DNA of 64,000 nt from G963665925 sp963676345 (GCA_963676345.2 CAXXTS010000006.1:124001-188000), one strand, 5' to 3'. Numbered from the stretch's first letter, positions 24,746 through 34,215 are shown. Numbers and translations are program-made. The notes: generated by a model from the letters alone, not told the origin.

Positions 24746-26164
24746 ATGAAGTATTTACTGTCATCTGAAAATTTCAAAACCATAATGGACCATATAAGCG
24801 ATGGGGTACAGGTTTTTGATGCTGAGGGGAACCTGGTTTATTGCAATAGGCGCTCGGCAATGCTTGATGATATCAATATTGAAACCGCACTCGGGAAGAA
24901 CATCCTCGAAATCTATCCATCGCTGACAAAAGAGACCAGTACGCTTTTGAAGGTCATACGCGGTGGTATGCCTATGTTTGATCTACAACAAACATATACG
25001 ACATATAAGGGAAAGAAAATCACCACACTAAACTCCACCTTGCCTATGCGCGAAGAAGGAAAAATAGTGGGTGCCATAGAGTTTTCAAATAATATTACAG
25101 AAGTAAAAGCGCTCAGTGAAAAGGTTGTAGACTTGCAGCAGAAAATGTATGCAGGCAAGAAGGGAACACAGCAAGATGAGGCCCGGTATACTTTTGCAGA
25201 CATCATTACAGATGATGTTCGTATGCTGGAGCTCAAGTCCCTAGCAACAAAAGGTGCACAGACAGATGCCCCCATTCTAATTTGCGGTGAAACGGGAACC
25301 GGGAAAGAGCTCTTCGTCCAGGCTATCCACAACAGCAGTCGACGCATTGGGGCGCCGTTTATTGCGCAAAACTGTGCAGCACTTCCAACCAGTCTGCTTG
25401 AGGGCATACTATTTGGGACAATGCGCGGCAGTTTCACCGGCTCAGTTGATCGTCCAGGTTTATTTGAACTGGCCGATGGTGGGACCTTATTTCTAGACGA
25501 AATCAATTCCATGCCCATGGAGCTTCAAGCCAAACTCCTCCGCGTGCTTCAAGAAGGTGTTTTCAGACGTATCGGTGATATGAAACCCAGGTATGCCAAT
25601 GTGCGTATTATTACAGCTGTAAATGTGAGACCAGAGGACGCGGTCCAGTCAGGGCATCTCAGACAAGACCTCTATTACCGCTTGAATACAATTACTGTGA
25701 ATTTGCCTTCTTTAAAGGAACGGATTGATGATATTCCCTATCTTGTAAAGCATTTTATACGCAAGTACAATAATAAACTTTATAAAAATGTACAGGGGAT
25801 TTCAAATGAAGTCATGGCGATCTTTAGAGCTTATGAGTGGCCCGGAAATGTCAGAGAACTTGAACATGTCATTGAAGGGGCAATCAGTGTTATGGACACA
25901 GAGGTTATTTCAGTTGTTGATTTGCCAATTAAGTTAAGGGAACTGCGTTTTGAAAGTGGTTCAGTACCACAGACGCTGGGCGTGAGCCTAGCGAAGTCCG
26001 TTCAGGGCGACGTGTCACTTAAGGAGTCTCTTGAACAGGCAGAGCGCGCAGCTATATTAAGAGCCTTGGAGCATTCTGGTAATAACGTGACACGTGCTGC
26101 TAAAATGCTTCAAGTGCCACGACAAACCTTACAATATAAACTGAAAAAGTTGAATATAAAATAA
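24746..26164 (+). CDS. Sigma-54-dependent PAS-domain activator (RocR-like), probable lysine catabolism regulator
   Basis: 472 aa. A PAS domain spans about residues 5-118. The AAA+ core has Walker A GETGTGKE (181-188), a GSFTGS sigma-54 contact loop (228-233, the RocR-like variant of GAFTGA), Walker B LFLDE (248-252), and the arginine-finger region YYRLNTITVNLPSLKERIDD. The C-terminal Fis-type HTH is at about 430-470 (LEHSGNNVTRAAKMLQVPRQ). No receiver domain is present, so it probably senses a small molecule. It sits directly upstream of the sigma-54 promoter of the lysine operon, so it is the likely activator; the ligand (lysine or an intermediate) is inference. The start has AAAGTGAGGCGG upstream. 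Confidence 0.93.
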   Translation: MKYLLSSENFKTIMDHISDGVQVFDAEGNLVYCNRRSAMLDDINIETALGKNILEIYPSLTKETSTLLKVIRGGMPMFDLQQTYTTYKGKKITTLNSTLPMREEGKIVGAIEFSNNITEVKALSEKVVDLQQKMYAGKKGTQQDEARYTFADIITDDVRMLELKSLATKGAQTDAPILICGETGTGKELFVQAIHNSSRRIGAPFIAQNCAALPTSLLEGILFGTMRGSFTGSVDRPGLFELADGGTLFLDEINSMPMELQAKLLRVLQEGVFRRIGDMKPRYANVRIITAVNVRPEDAVQSGHLRQDLYYRLNTITVNLPSLKERIDDIPYLVKHFIRKYNNKLYKNVQGISNEVMAIFRAYEWPGNVRELEHVIEGAISVMDTEVISVVDLPIKLRELRFESGSVPQTLGVSLAKSVQGDVSLKESLEQAERAAILRALEHSGNNVTRAAKMLQVPRQTLQYKLKKLNIK

Positions 26165-26187
26165 AAAACAGTCAAATGAGTCTAAGA

Positions 26188-26212
26188 AACGCCGAAAATT
26201 CGGCGTTTTTTT
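26188..26212 (+). terminator. Terminator of the sigma-54 activator gene
   Basis: AACGCCG-AAAATT-CGGCGTT followed by seven T. Confidence 0.88.
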
Positions 26213-26291
26213 AATGTAAGTCTTTTAAAAGGCTCAAAAGCACTGCGACATTCGAAATAATAACGCGAAATTTGACTCGAAACTTTAGAAA

Positions 26292-26321
26292 AACGTTTTC
26301 CTGAAAAACTTTGAAAACGTT
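26292..26321 (+). promoter_or_regulatory. Candidate upstream activator site
   Basis: AACGTTTTC (26292-26300) and GAAAACGTT (26313-26321) form a perfect inverted repeat with a 12-nt spacer, about 75 nt before the -24 box. This is the expected place and symmetry for a dimeric Fis-type activator site. Confidence 0.7.
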
Positions 26322-26380
26322 GAAAATGCAGAATGCACTTGAAATCCGACTAAAAGAGTAGGTTTTTAAAGTATCAGACT

Positions 26381-26396
26381 TGGCATGGCGCTTGCA
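26381..26396 (+). promoter_or_regulatory. Sigma-54 (-24/-12) promoter of the lysine operon
   Basis: TGGCATGGCGCTTGCA matches the consensus TGGCAC-N5-TTGCA with correct GG-to-GC spacing. It lies 70 nt before kdd. Confidence 0.92.
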
Positions 26397-26465
26397 ATAT
26401 ATAGGGTCGTGAATAAAAAGTCCGAACTGGTGAATCATTCGGGTCAAAAAATGGAGGGTTTACAC

Positions 26466-27503
26466 ATGAAAAAAGGATGTAAGTTTGGTACACACCGCGT
26501 TATTGAACCAAAAGGTGCATTGCCACAACCAGCACTAAAAATTGACAACACAATGGAAATCTATGACAACGAAATTCTAATTGATGTACAAACACTAAAT
26601 ATCGATTCTGCAAGCTTTACGCAAATTAAAGGACAAGCAGATAATGATGTTGAGAAAATCAAAGGCATCATGAAAGAGATTGTTAGTACACGTGGAAAGC
26701 ACCACAACCCAGTTACAGGTTCAGGCGGTATGCTGATCGGTACTGTTAAAGAAGTAGGTCCAGCACTTGAAGGTAAAACAGACCTTAAGGTTGGCGATAA
26801 GCTTGCAACACTTGTTTCACTATCATTAACACCACTTCAAATCAACGCGATTAAAGAAGTGCGTAAAGACATTGACCAAGTCGACATTGATGGTCAAGCC
26901 ATTCTATTTGAATCAGGCATTTATGCAAAGCTGCCTGAAGATCTGCCTCAAAATCTAGCACTTTCTGTTCTTGATGTTGCAGGCGCACCTGCTCAAACAA
27001 GAAAGCTTGTTAAAGAAGGCGATACAGTACTGGTTATTGGCGGTGCTGGCAAGTCTGGTATGCTTTGTCTTTATGAAGCTAAGAAGATTGCAGGTCCAAA
27101 GGGCAAGGTTATTTGTCTAAACCACAGTGACAGAATGAAAGACCTTGTTATGAATGCTGGTCTTGCAGATGAGTTCATCGTTGCAGATGCAACAAACTCT
27201 GTTGAAGTGCTTGATAAAATGCGTGAAGTAACAGACGGTCAAATGGCTGATGTTACAATTAACTGCGTTAATATCCCGAATACTGAAATGGGATCTATTC
27301 TTTCTACAAAAGATGACGGCGTAATTTACTTCTTCTCAATGGCAACGAGCTTTACTGCAGCAGCACTGGGTGCAGAAGGTGTTGGCATGGATACAACCAT
27401 GATTATCGGCAATGGCTATACAAAAGGCCACGCTGACATTTCACTGAATATTATGCGTGAGAGTGAAGAAATCAGAAAAATTTATACGGATCTATACGCG
27501 TAA
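26466..27503 (+). CDS. kdd: L-erythro-3,5-diaminohexanoate dehydrogenase
   Basis: 345 aa from ATG 26466 (MKKGCKFGTHRVIEPKGALP), with ATGGAGGG about 8 nt upstream. A longer frame from 26385 starts inside the promoter and is not real. The enzyme oxidises 3,5-diaminohexanoate to 5-amino-3-oxohexanoate with NAD(P) in anaerobic lysine fermentation. A Rossmann loop is visible as VIGGAGKSGMLCLYEAKKI at about residue 190. It is the first gene of the sigma-54-driven lysine operon. The next gene in the pathway order, kce, is not in the window. Confidence 0.93.
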   Translation: MKKGCKFGTHRVIEPKGALPQPALKIDNTMEIYDNEILIDVQTLNIDSASFTQIKGQADNDVEKIKGIMKEIVSTRGKHHNPVTGSGGMLIGTVKEVGPALEGKTDLKVGDKLATLVSLSLTPLQINAIKEVRKDIDQVDIDGQAILFESGIYAKLPEDLPQNLALSVLDVAGAPAQTRKLVKEGDTVLVIGGAGKSGMLCLYEAKKIAGPKGKVICLNHSDRMKDLVMNAGLADEFIVADATNSVEVLDKMREVTDGQMADVTINCVNIPNTEMGSILSTKDDGVIYFFSMATSFTAAALGAEGVGMDTTMIIGNGYTKGHADISLNIMRESEEIRKIYTDLYA

Positions 27504-27815
27504 AAATAAAGCGTGACGACTGTGCGGTGTTACCGACCTGATACCGTACAAGCGCCGTGCTAAGCACCAGCGTCTGACCGACCACAGATGGTGGCGCATC
27601 TTAGTTGATTCAAACCAATCATCCCTCGGCCAAGGGGTGGTTGGATTGTATAGAGGGAGGGTTAAGGGCGAGACACCGGTTTTGAAAATGCGGAAATTGG
27701 CATATTGCCATGTTGTTAATAAAACCGACCTTACCGACCAAATTGTTACTGCCGTATTTTTATTAACGCGGCGTCCCCCTGAACTAACCCGAACATATAG
27801 GAGGAATTAATTCAA
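27504..27815 (+). other. Structured 312-nt gap between kdd and kamA
   Basis: No coding frame is seen. It contains the motif ACCGACC four times (27532, 27577, 27724, 27733), hairpins GTGCT-TA-GCAC-like near 27556-27567 and CCACAGATGGTGG near 27581, and a good 11-bp hairpin CCAATCATCCC/GGGGTGGTTGG with loop TCGGCCAA (about 27619-27645). There is no terminator T-tract. No lysine, cobalamin or T-box core was recognised. Confidence 0.5.
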
Positions 27816-29066
27816 ATGAGACATTACAAAGAGATCGAAATGTGGAAAGATGTTACTCAGGAGCAGTGGGATGACTGGTCTTGGCAAGTACAGAACCGTA
27901 TTACAACACTTGAAGACCTCAAGAAAGTAATTAACCTCACTGAAGAAGAAGAGGACGGCGTTAAGAAATCTCTAGAAATCTTGCGTATGGGCATTACGCC
28001 TTACTATGCGATGCTAATGGACGAAAATGATCCACACTGTCCAGTTCGTATGCAGGCTGTACCGACTATTTACGAAACGCACAAGAGTAAAAACGATATG
28101 GATGATCCACTGCATGAGGATCATGACTCACCAGTTCCTGGTCTGACACACAGATATCCAGACCGCGTACTGCTTCTTATTACAGATATGTGTTCGATGT
28201 ACTGTCGTCACTGTACAAGAAGACGTTTTGCCGGTGCGCAAGATGCTGGCGTTCCAATGGACCGCATCGATGCTGCAATCGAATACATCAGAGGCGCTAA
28301 AGAAGTGCGTGACGTACTTCTATCAGGCGGAGACTGTCTGCTGGTATCGGATGAGAAACTTGAATACATCATTAGCAAGCTGCGTGAAATCGAGCATGTT
28401 GAAATTATTCGCTTGGGTTCAAGAACACCAGTTGTTATGCCACAGCGTATTACAGAGAACTTTGTAAACATGTTGAAGAAATACCACCCAATTTGGCTAA
28501 ATACACACTTCAATCATTCAAAAGAAGTGACACCTGAAGCGAAAAAGGCTTGTGAAATGCTTGCAAATGCAGGTGTGCCATTAGGCAACCAGTCTGTACT
28601 GCTTCGTGGAATCAATGATTGTACACACGTAATGCGTCACCTGGTGCATGATCTCGTTAAAATGCGTGTGCGTCCTTATTACATTTACCAATGTGACCTT
28701 TCAGTAGGTATTGAGCACTTTAGAACACCTGTTTCTAAGGGTATTGAAATTATTGAAGGTCTTCGCGGACATACTTCTGGTTATGCAGTACCAACCTTTG
28801 TTGTGGACGCACCAGGCGGTGGTGGTAAGACACCAGTTATGCCACAGTACGTGATTTCTCAATCGCCTGATCGCGTAGTTCTTAGAAATTACGAAGGTGT
28901 TATTACAACATATGCTGAACCAGAGCCATATCACCATGATTGTCAATGTCCTGACTGTGTTGAATCTAAGCACAAAATTACAGGTGTTGGCGGACTGCTA
29001 CAAGGCAACCAAATTAACCTTGAGCTGGCACACCTTGATCGTGAAGATCGTTCACACCACGAATAA
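27816..29066 (+). CDS. kamA: Lysine 2,3-aminomutase
   Basis: 416 aa. A radical SAM, PLP-dependent enzyme that converts L-lysine to L-beta-lysine. Radical SAM cluster cysteines C126, C130 and C133 lie in MCSMYCRHCTRRR; the PLP lysine is K338 in DAPGGGGKTPV; zinc-ligand cysteines C269, C376, C378 and C381 match the Clostridium subterminale enzyme with a shift of one. The start has TATAGGAGGAATTAATTC upstream. It is preceded by the structured gap and followed by kamB after a 59-nt gap with its own GGAGG. Confidence 0.97.
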   Translation: MRHYKEIEMWKDVTQEQWDDWSWQVQNRITTLEDLKKVINLTEEEEDGVKKSLEILRMGITPYYAMLMDENDPHCPVRMQAVPTIYETHKSKNDMDDPLHEDHDSPVPGLTHRYPDRVLLLITDMCSMYCRHCTRRRFAGAQDAGVPMDRIDAAIEYIRGAKEVRDVLLSGGDCLLVSDEKLEYIISKLREIEHVEIIRLGSRTPVVMPQRITENFVNMLKKYHPIWLNTHFNHSKEVTPEAKKACEMLANAGVPLGNQSVLLRGINDCTHVMRHLVHDLVKMRVRPYYIYQCDLSVGIEHFRTPVSKGIEIIEGLRGHTSGYAVPTFVVDAPGGGGKTPVMPQYVISQSPDRVVLRNYEGVITTYAEPEPYHHDCQCPDCVESKHKITGVGGLLQGNQINLELAHLDREDRSHHE

Positions 29067-29125
29067 GATTAAACTTGTACCTGTGCGGGATGCGGTAAAA
29101 CGCATTCCGCTTAATTGGAGGCAAT

Positions 29126-30175
29126 ATGGAACTCATTGACCTGATCCGAGAATCCCGGTATCAGGTTGTGTCCGTTGTGGGCATGGCCAAGAATGCGGGA
29201 AAGACAGTGACTCTAAACGAATTAATCAATCAAAGTATGGAACACGGAGTGGTTTTGGGACTTACATCCATCGGGCGTGATGGGGAGTCTCAGGACATAG
29301 TGACCTGTACCCAAAAACCGGCGATTTATGTCGATAGCGGCACACTTATTGCAACTGCTGAGGGACTGTATAACTGTTCGGATGCTAGGCTTGAGATACT
29401 TGAAATGACAGAGTTTAAAACGTCAATGGGAACCATTATGATTGCTAGGGCAATCAGCCCCGGATATGTTCAGTTGGCAGGACCATGCGCCAACGCAGAC
29501 GTTCGGGCAGTCAGTGAAAAAATGCGTGCATATGGTGCACAGCTGGTTATTGTGGATGGCGCTCTGGATCGTGTGAGCAGTGCGGCACCTGCAATCAGTG
29601 ATGCAGCAGTACTTGCAACGGGTGCTGTGCTCAGTAGAAATATGGATAAGGTTATTGAAAAGAGCATTCATCAAGTGTCTTTATTCAGACTTCCCGTATT
29701 AGAAGAAGAAGAAATTCGCAAAATGGCAAAGCGCTCAGTTCGGCGCATGGAAATTCAAGTGCTCAATTCGGGCGAGGGGCCGTTTGAAGTTGAACATATT
29801 CAACTCCGAACAGCGTTAGGGGCAGGACGGAAAATTGCCCAGGCAATATGCGAAGAGACAAAGTACGTTATTCTTCCCGGATCGCTGGTGTCTAAAACAC
29901 TCTTTGATATAGCAGGCGCAACCCGCCATTTTAAAGATGTGACTTTCATTGTGCAAGATGCAACAAAAATCTTTGTTGAACCAAGGGAGTGGCAGTTGCT
30001 GCTTAGAAAAGGTCTTAAGGTGGTTGTGCTGGATAAAATAAACCTTCTGGCTGTAACCATTAACCCTTATGCACCTGCAGGATACTATTTTGATCCAAAG
30101 ACATTTAAGGAAAGACTCCAGCATTTTCTAGCACCAGTACCAGTAATTGATGTCATGGAAGGTGGTGTACAGTGA
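29126..30175 (+). CDS. kamB: KamB-like P-loop protein of the lysine operon
   Basis: 349 aa. It has a Walker-A-like loop GMAKNAGKT at residues 19-27 and overlaps kamC by 4 nt. KamB is found in lysine fermentation operons between kamA and kamD and pairs with KamC. The exact function is unproven; with KamC it has been proposed as a repair/reactivation factor for the adenosylcobalamin-dependent mutase. Length and position fit the family. The start has TTGGAGGCAAT upstream. Confidence 0.82.
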   Translation: MELIDLIRESRYQVVSVVGMAKNAGKTVTLNELINQSMEHGVVLGLTSIGRDGESQDIVTCTQKPAIYVDSGTLIATAEGLYNCSDARLEILEMTEFKTSMGTIMIARAISPGYVQLAGPCANADVRAVSEKMRAYGAQLVIVDGALDRVSSAAPAISDAAVLATGAVLSRNMDKVIEKSIHQVSLFRLPVLEEEEIRKMAKRSVRRMEIQVLNSGEGPFEVEHIQLRTALGAGRKIAQAICEETKYVILPGSLVSKTLFDIAGATRHFKDVTFIVQDATKIFVEPREWQLLLRKGLKVVVLDKINLLAVTINPYAPAGYYFDPKTFKERLQHFLAPVPVIDVMEGGVQ

Positions 30176-31824
30176 TGTTTTTAAATGAGGACGGGTTCGA
30201 TAATCTTGGGGCGAGATTTGTAATGGACCGCATTCAAACACAAACGCCATATGGACACCGGGCAAAGCGCAATATGATGCCTTTTAAGACGGGGGAGCGT
30301 CAAGCCCTGCAGGCACATTACAGGATCATTGAGCATCTGATTATGCAAATTGAACGGCACAGATACACTTTTGTAGAACTCAGAAACCAATTTAAAAAGT
30401 TAAAAGACTTAAGCGGATCCATCAAGCGCATTGAAGATAAAGAGACACTTACGGTTCCAGAGATATTTGAAATAAAAAGCATGACACTGGCAATGGGTGA
30501 AATAGAAGATGCACTCGGGGCACTGAACTGGGAGATTCCCAAATCCCTGTGTGTTAAAAGACTGGAGCTTCTGGAAGCACTGCTTGATCCTGAAAAGCAA
30601 GGCGTCAGCACCTTCTACTTGTACGACGCTTATTCGAAAGAATTGGCGTCAGTGCGTCGTAGAATTAAAGAGGTCGATGAAACCATTCGGCGTATACAGA
30701 AGTCAAAACGGCTTCAGCTTGAAGACCAGCTGGATATTCGCATTCGACCGAATGGTGAAGTGACGGTAAGTAAAGAAAGCAAGTCGTTGATTGAAAAGCT
30801 TGAAGCTTGTGAGGAGCTTGCATACAGCGCTGAAACTTACATGAACATTACCTTCAGAATTCGAGAAGACGATCAGGTCGTCGATTTGCAAAATAGAAAA
30901 GAAGAACTGATTCAAGAAGAAGATGAAGAAAGCTACAAGGTTCGTGAAATGATCACCTGTGAAATTGCAGGCTATCTAGATGCAGTAAAAAGCAATATTG
31001 AAGCGATTGCAAAGTTGGATTTATTCATCGCACAGAGCTACTTTGCCTTGGCGTATGACTGTGTAAAGCCTGAAATTACTGAGGACGCGGTTCTTGTTAT
31101 AGAGGCGGGGCGCCACCCCGCAGTGGAAGAGCGCCTAAAGCGGGAGTCAAAAATCTATAAGCCGGTAAGTGTTGAAATATCAAGAGGTGCTACCTGTATT
31201 ACAGGTGCTAATATGGGTGGGAAAACGGTCACGCTAAAAATGACAGGGGTCCTTGTGTGGATGGCTCAAATGGGTCTGTTTGTACCAGCGACACATATGC
31301 GTCTCAATCTGAGAGATTTTATTTTTGTATCCATTGGCGATGAGCAAGACCTTGATCTAGGACTGTCAACATTTGGTGCTGAAATTGTCAATGTATCAAA
31401 AGCGGTAGAGATTTCAAATGGAAGAGGCCTTATTTTAATTGACGAGCTTGCAAGAGGAACCAATCCCAAAGAGGGATATGCCATTTCAAAAGCCCTGATT
31501 AACACCTTTAAGAAGCGGGACTCTATGACACTTATTACGACACACTTTGACGGCCTTGCAGACGCGGAAGATGTGCGCCACCTGCAAGTTATGGGACTTG
31601 CAGGGGTCGATTTTGAAAAACTTAAGGAAGAAATGGATAAAGGAGAAGCCTCTTATAGTTTGGGGATGGAGCTTCTTCATGAATACATGGATTATCGGTT
31701 AAAGGAGATACACTCTCCGCAGGAGGTTCCCAAAGATGCAGTGCGAATTGCGCGGCTTATGGGTCTGGATACGTCAGTCCTTGATGAGGCCGGTGTAATA
31801 CTATCTGAATTTCAAAGGGATTAA
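30172..31824 (+). CDS. kamC: KamC, MutS-like ATPase of the lysine operon
   Basis: 550 aa. The N-terminal half is long and helical. The C-terminal ATPase is MutS-like: Walker A GANMGGKT at about residue 345, ISIGDEQDLDLGLSTFGAEI, and Walker B LILIDELARGTNP. It lacks the MutS mismatch-recognition domain, so it is not a mismatch-repair protein. Known in lysine operons as KamC/OrtC-like; a reactivase role with KamB is inference from the conserved context. It overlaps kamB (ATGA-type) and precedes kamD by 17 nt. Confidence 0.85.
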   Translation: MMFLNEDGFDNLGARFVMDRIQTQTPYGHRAKRNMMPFKTGERQALQAHYRIIEHLIMQIERHRYTFVELRNQFKKLKDLSGSIKRIEDKETLTVPEIFEIKSMTLAMGEIEDALGALNWEIPKSLCVKRLELLEALLDPEKQGVSTFYLYDAYSKELASVRRRIKEVDETIRRIQKSKRLQLEDQLDIRIRPNGEVTVSKESKSLIEKLEACEELAYSAETYMNITFRIREDDQVVDLQNRKEELIQEEDEESYKVREMITCEIAGYLDAVKSNIEAIAKLDLFIAQSYFALAYDCVKPEITEDAVLVIEAGRHPAVEERLKRESKIYKPVSVEISRGATCITGANMGGKTVTLKMTGVLVWMAQMGLFVPATHMRLNLRDFIFVSIGDEQDLDLGLSTFGAEIVNVSKAVEISNGRGLILIDELARGTNPKEGYAISKALINTFKKRDSMTLITTHFDGLADAEDVRHLQVMGLAGVDFEKLKEEMDKGEASYSLGMELLHEYMDYRLKEIHSPQEVPKDAVRIARLMGLDTSVLDEAGVILSEFQRD

Positions 31825-31841
31825 TTGAGAAAGGAAGGCAA

Positions 31842-33404
31842 ATGAATATGCAGAGCAAATTGAATCTGGATTTCAGCCTAGTCGAAAAGGCGCGTGACTC
31901 AGCGAGGAACATTGCTGAAGACATGCAGAATTTCATTGATCAGCATACGACAGTTACCGTAGAAAGAACGGTTCTACGACTGATGGGCATTGATGGTATG
32001 GACGATTTAGACCGTCCGCTGCCAAATGTGATCGAAGAACAATTGACTGAAGCGGGCGTTCTAAAACTGGGTGCAGCTTACTGGATTGGTAATGCGATGG
32101 TACAAACGGGTAAAACACCTCAGGAAATCGCAGAAATGGTAAGCAGAGACGAACTCAATATTACAGAGCTCAAGCAATCAAGTCTAGAAGACATTAAAAA
32201 AGCGGTTCAACCTGTTGCTGAAAATATGGTACAGCTTATTAAGCGCAACCGTGAAGACCGTGAAAACATGCTAACAAATATCGGAGAAGGCCCTAAGCCT
32301 TATCTGTATGTTATTGTTGCTACAGGTAACATTTATGAAGATGCACTTCAGGCTCAAGCGGCAGCGAGACAGGGTGCAGACATCATTGCGGTTATTAGAA
32401 CAACAGCACAGTCCCTTCTGGATTATGTGCCTTTCGGTGCAACAACAGAAGGTTTTGGTGGCACATATGCAACTCAAGAAAACTTTAGAATCATGCGTAG
32501 GGCACTTGATGAAGTCGGAGAAGAAGTTGGACGTTATATCCGCCTATGTAACTACTGCTCAGGACTTTGTATGCCTGAGATTGCGGCAATGGGCGCGATT
32601 GAGCGTCTTGACGTTATGCTTAACGATGCGCTTTACGGCATCTTATTTAGAGATATCAACATGCAAAGAACCCTAGTTGACCAGTACTTCTCAAGAGTCA
32701 TCAACGGGTTTGCAGGCATTATCATAAATACTGGCGAAGACAACTACCTGACAACAGCGGATGCGGTTGAAGAAGCGCATACTGTTCTGGCATCCCAGTT
32801 CATCAATGAGCAGTTTGCACTGAAGGCAGGCATTCCAGAAGAGCAAATGGGTCTGGGACATGCATTTGAAATGAATCCAAATATTGAAAATGGATTCCTA
32901 ATGGAACTTGCACAGGCTCAAATGGCGCGAGAAATTTTCCCGAATGCGCCACTAAAATACATGCCGCCTACAAAGTACATGACAGGTGACATCTTCAAAG
33001 GCCATGTACAAGATACACTCTTTAACATGGTTGCAATTATGACAGGTCAAAGTTTACAGCTTCTTGGCATGCCGACAGAGGCTATTCATACACCACTGCT
33101 TCAAGACAGAAAGCTCTCAATTGACAATGCAAAATACATTTTCAACAACATGCGTAATCTAGGCGACGAAATTGAATTTAAAAAAGACGGCATGATGCAA
33201 AAACGTGCTCAAAAGGTTGTAGCCGAAGCCGCGTCTATGCTTGAAGAAATCGAGAAGGATGGACTCTTTGATACCATTATCGAAGGTAAGTTTGCAGGCG
33301 TGAAGCGTCCTTTTGAAGGTGGAAAGGGACTTAAAGGAACGGTTACGAAAGACGACAACTACTTTAATCCATTTATTCCGCTTATGCTTGGAGGTGAAAA
33401 ATAA
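31842..33404 (+). CDS. kamD: Lysine 5,6-aminomutase alpha subunit
   Basis: 520 aa from ATG 31842 (an in-frame ATG at 31848 also exists). With KamE it moves the terminal amino group of beta-lysine (or D-lysine) from C6 to C5, using adenosylcobalamin and PLP. The sequence is typical of KamD: the TIM-barrel substrate domain with YGILFRDINMQRTLVDQYFS and the AdoCbl/PLP-binding region QLLGMPTEAIHTPLLQDRKL. It ends 1 nt into kamE, so the two subunits are translationally coupled (ATAATG overlap). Confidence 0.95.
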   Translation: MNMQSKLNLDFSLVEKARDSARNIAEDMQNFIDQHTTVTVERTVLRLMGIDGMDDLDRPLPNVIEEQLTEAGVLKLGAAYWIGNAMVQTGKTPQEIAEMVSRDELNITELKQSSLEDIKKAVQPVAENMVQLIKRNREDRENMLTNIGEGPKPYLYVIVATGNIYEDALQAQAAARQGADIIAVIRTTAQSLLDYVPFGATTEGFGGTYATQENFRIMRRALDEVGEEVGRYIRLCNYCSGLCMPEIAAMGAIERLDVMLNDALYGILFRDINMQRTLVDQYFSRVINGFAGIIINTGEDNYLTTADAVEEAHTVLASQFINEQFALKAGIPEEQMGLGHAFEMNPNIENGFLMELAQAQMAREIFPNAPLKYMPPTKYMTGDIFKGHVQDTLFNMVAIMTGQSLQLLGMPTEAIHTPLLQDRKLSIDNAKYIFNNMRNLGDEIEFKKDGMMQKRAQKVVAEAASMLEEIEKDGLFDTIIEGKFAGVKRPFEGGKGLKGTVTKDDNYFNPFIPLMLGGEK

Positions 33405-34168
33405 TGTCAGGGTCAAATCAAATAGATTTAACAAAAATCAAGCCGTACGGTGACACACTAAATGACGGTATGATGCAGTTTAGCTTTACACTGCCAGTGC
33501 CGTGTACAGATGAAGCTAAGGAAGCGGCAAAGCAATTGCTTTCAAAGATGGGAATCGAAGAGCCAGCTGTGGTTCATGCTGAGGATTTGGGTGTTGGATT
33601 TACATTCTTCACTATGTATGGCAAGTGTGGTCACACTGTCGATTATTCTTCAATTCATGTGCCAAAGGTTGAATCTGATGTCATGGATAAATACGGTGTT
33701 GAGGACTATATTAAAGAAAACATAGGCCGTGATATCGTGATTGTTGGTGCATGTACAGGTACAGATGCCCACACAGTTGGTATAGATGCCATTATGAATA
33801 TGAAAGGCTTTGATGGACACTACGGCCTTGAGCGCTATAAAGGACTCGAAACACTGAATATGGGGTCACAGGTTCCGAATGAGGAATTGATTGCAAAAGC
33901 TATTGAAATGAATGCAGATGCCATTATTGTTTCACAGGTTGTAACACAGAAGGATGTTCATATTCCAAACCTTACAAACCTGATTGAACTGCTTGAAGCA
34001 GAAGGTCTGCGTGACAAACTTGTTGTATGTGCTGGAGGACCGCGTGTGAGCCATGAGCTTGCCAAAGAACTGGGATACGATGCAGGCTTTGGACCGGGAA
34101 CATATGCGGAGCACGTCGCTTCATTTGTGGTACAGCAAATAGTTGACCGGGATTTGATTAATAGATAA
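33404..34168 (+). CDS. kamE: Lysine 5,6-aminomutase beta subunit
   Basis: 254 aa. The cobalamin-binding Rossmann domain shows the base-off motif DAHTVG (D121, H123); K134, 11 residues later in MNMKGFDGHYG, matches the PLP-lysine position of the C. sticklandii enzyme. It binds PLP and adenosylcobalamin in the KamDE complex. The start overlaps the kamD stop by 1 nt. A clear terminator follows at 34179. The downstream fermentation genes kce, kal and the CoA-transferase genes are not in this operon or window. Confidence 0.95.
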   Translation: MSGSNQIDLTKIKPYGDTLNDGMMQFSFTLPVPCTDEAKEAAKQLLSKMGIEEPAVVHAEDLGVGFTFFTMYGKCGHTVDYSSIHVPKVESDVMDKYGVEDYIKENIGRDIVIVGACTGTDAHTVGIDAIMNMKGFDGHYGLERYKGLETLNMGSQVPNEELIAKAIEMNADAIIVSQVVTQKDVHIPNLTNLIELLEAEGLRDKLVVCAGGPRVSHELAKELGYDAGFGPGTYAEHVASFVVQQIVDRDLINR

Positions 34169-34178
34169 TGAGCGTATT

Positions 34179-34215
34179 AAAGCCACCCCTTGCTAAAAGC
34201 AATTGGGTGGCTTTT
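34179..34215 (+). terminator. Terminator of the lysine operon
   Basis: AAAGCCACCC pairs with GGGTGGCTTT around a loop with TTGCT/AGCAA; TTTT follows. Confidence 0.9.

Noticed and set aside
26385..26465. Longer kdd reading frame starting at 26385
   Set aside because: Its ATG is part of the sigma-54 -24 element and has no ribosome site; the real start is 26466 with GGAGGG upstream.
27504..27815. T-box, lysine or cobalamin riboswitch before kamA
   Set aside because: No T-box GGGTGGNACCGCG motif, no lysine-box core and no cobalamin B12-box was found; only generic hairpins are seen.
30172..31824. DNA mismatch repair protein MutS
   Set aside because: Only the ATPase region is MutS-like; the mismatch-recognition domain is absent and the gene sits between kamB and kamD, so it is KamC.
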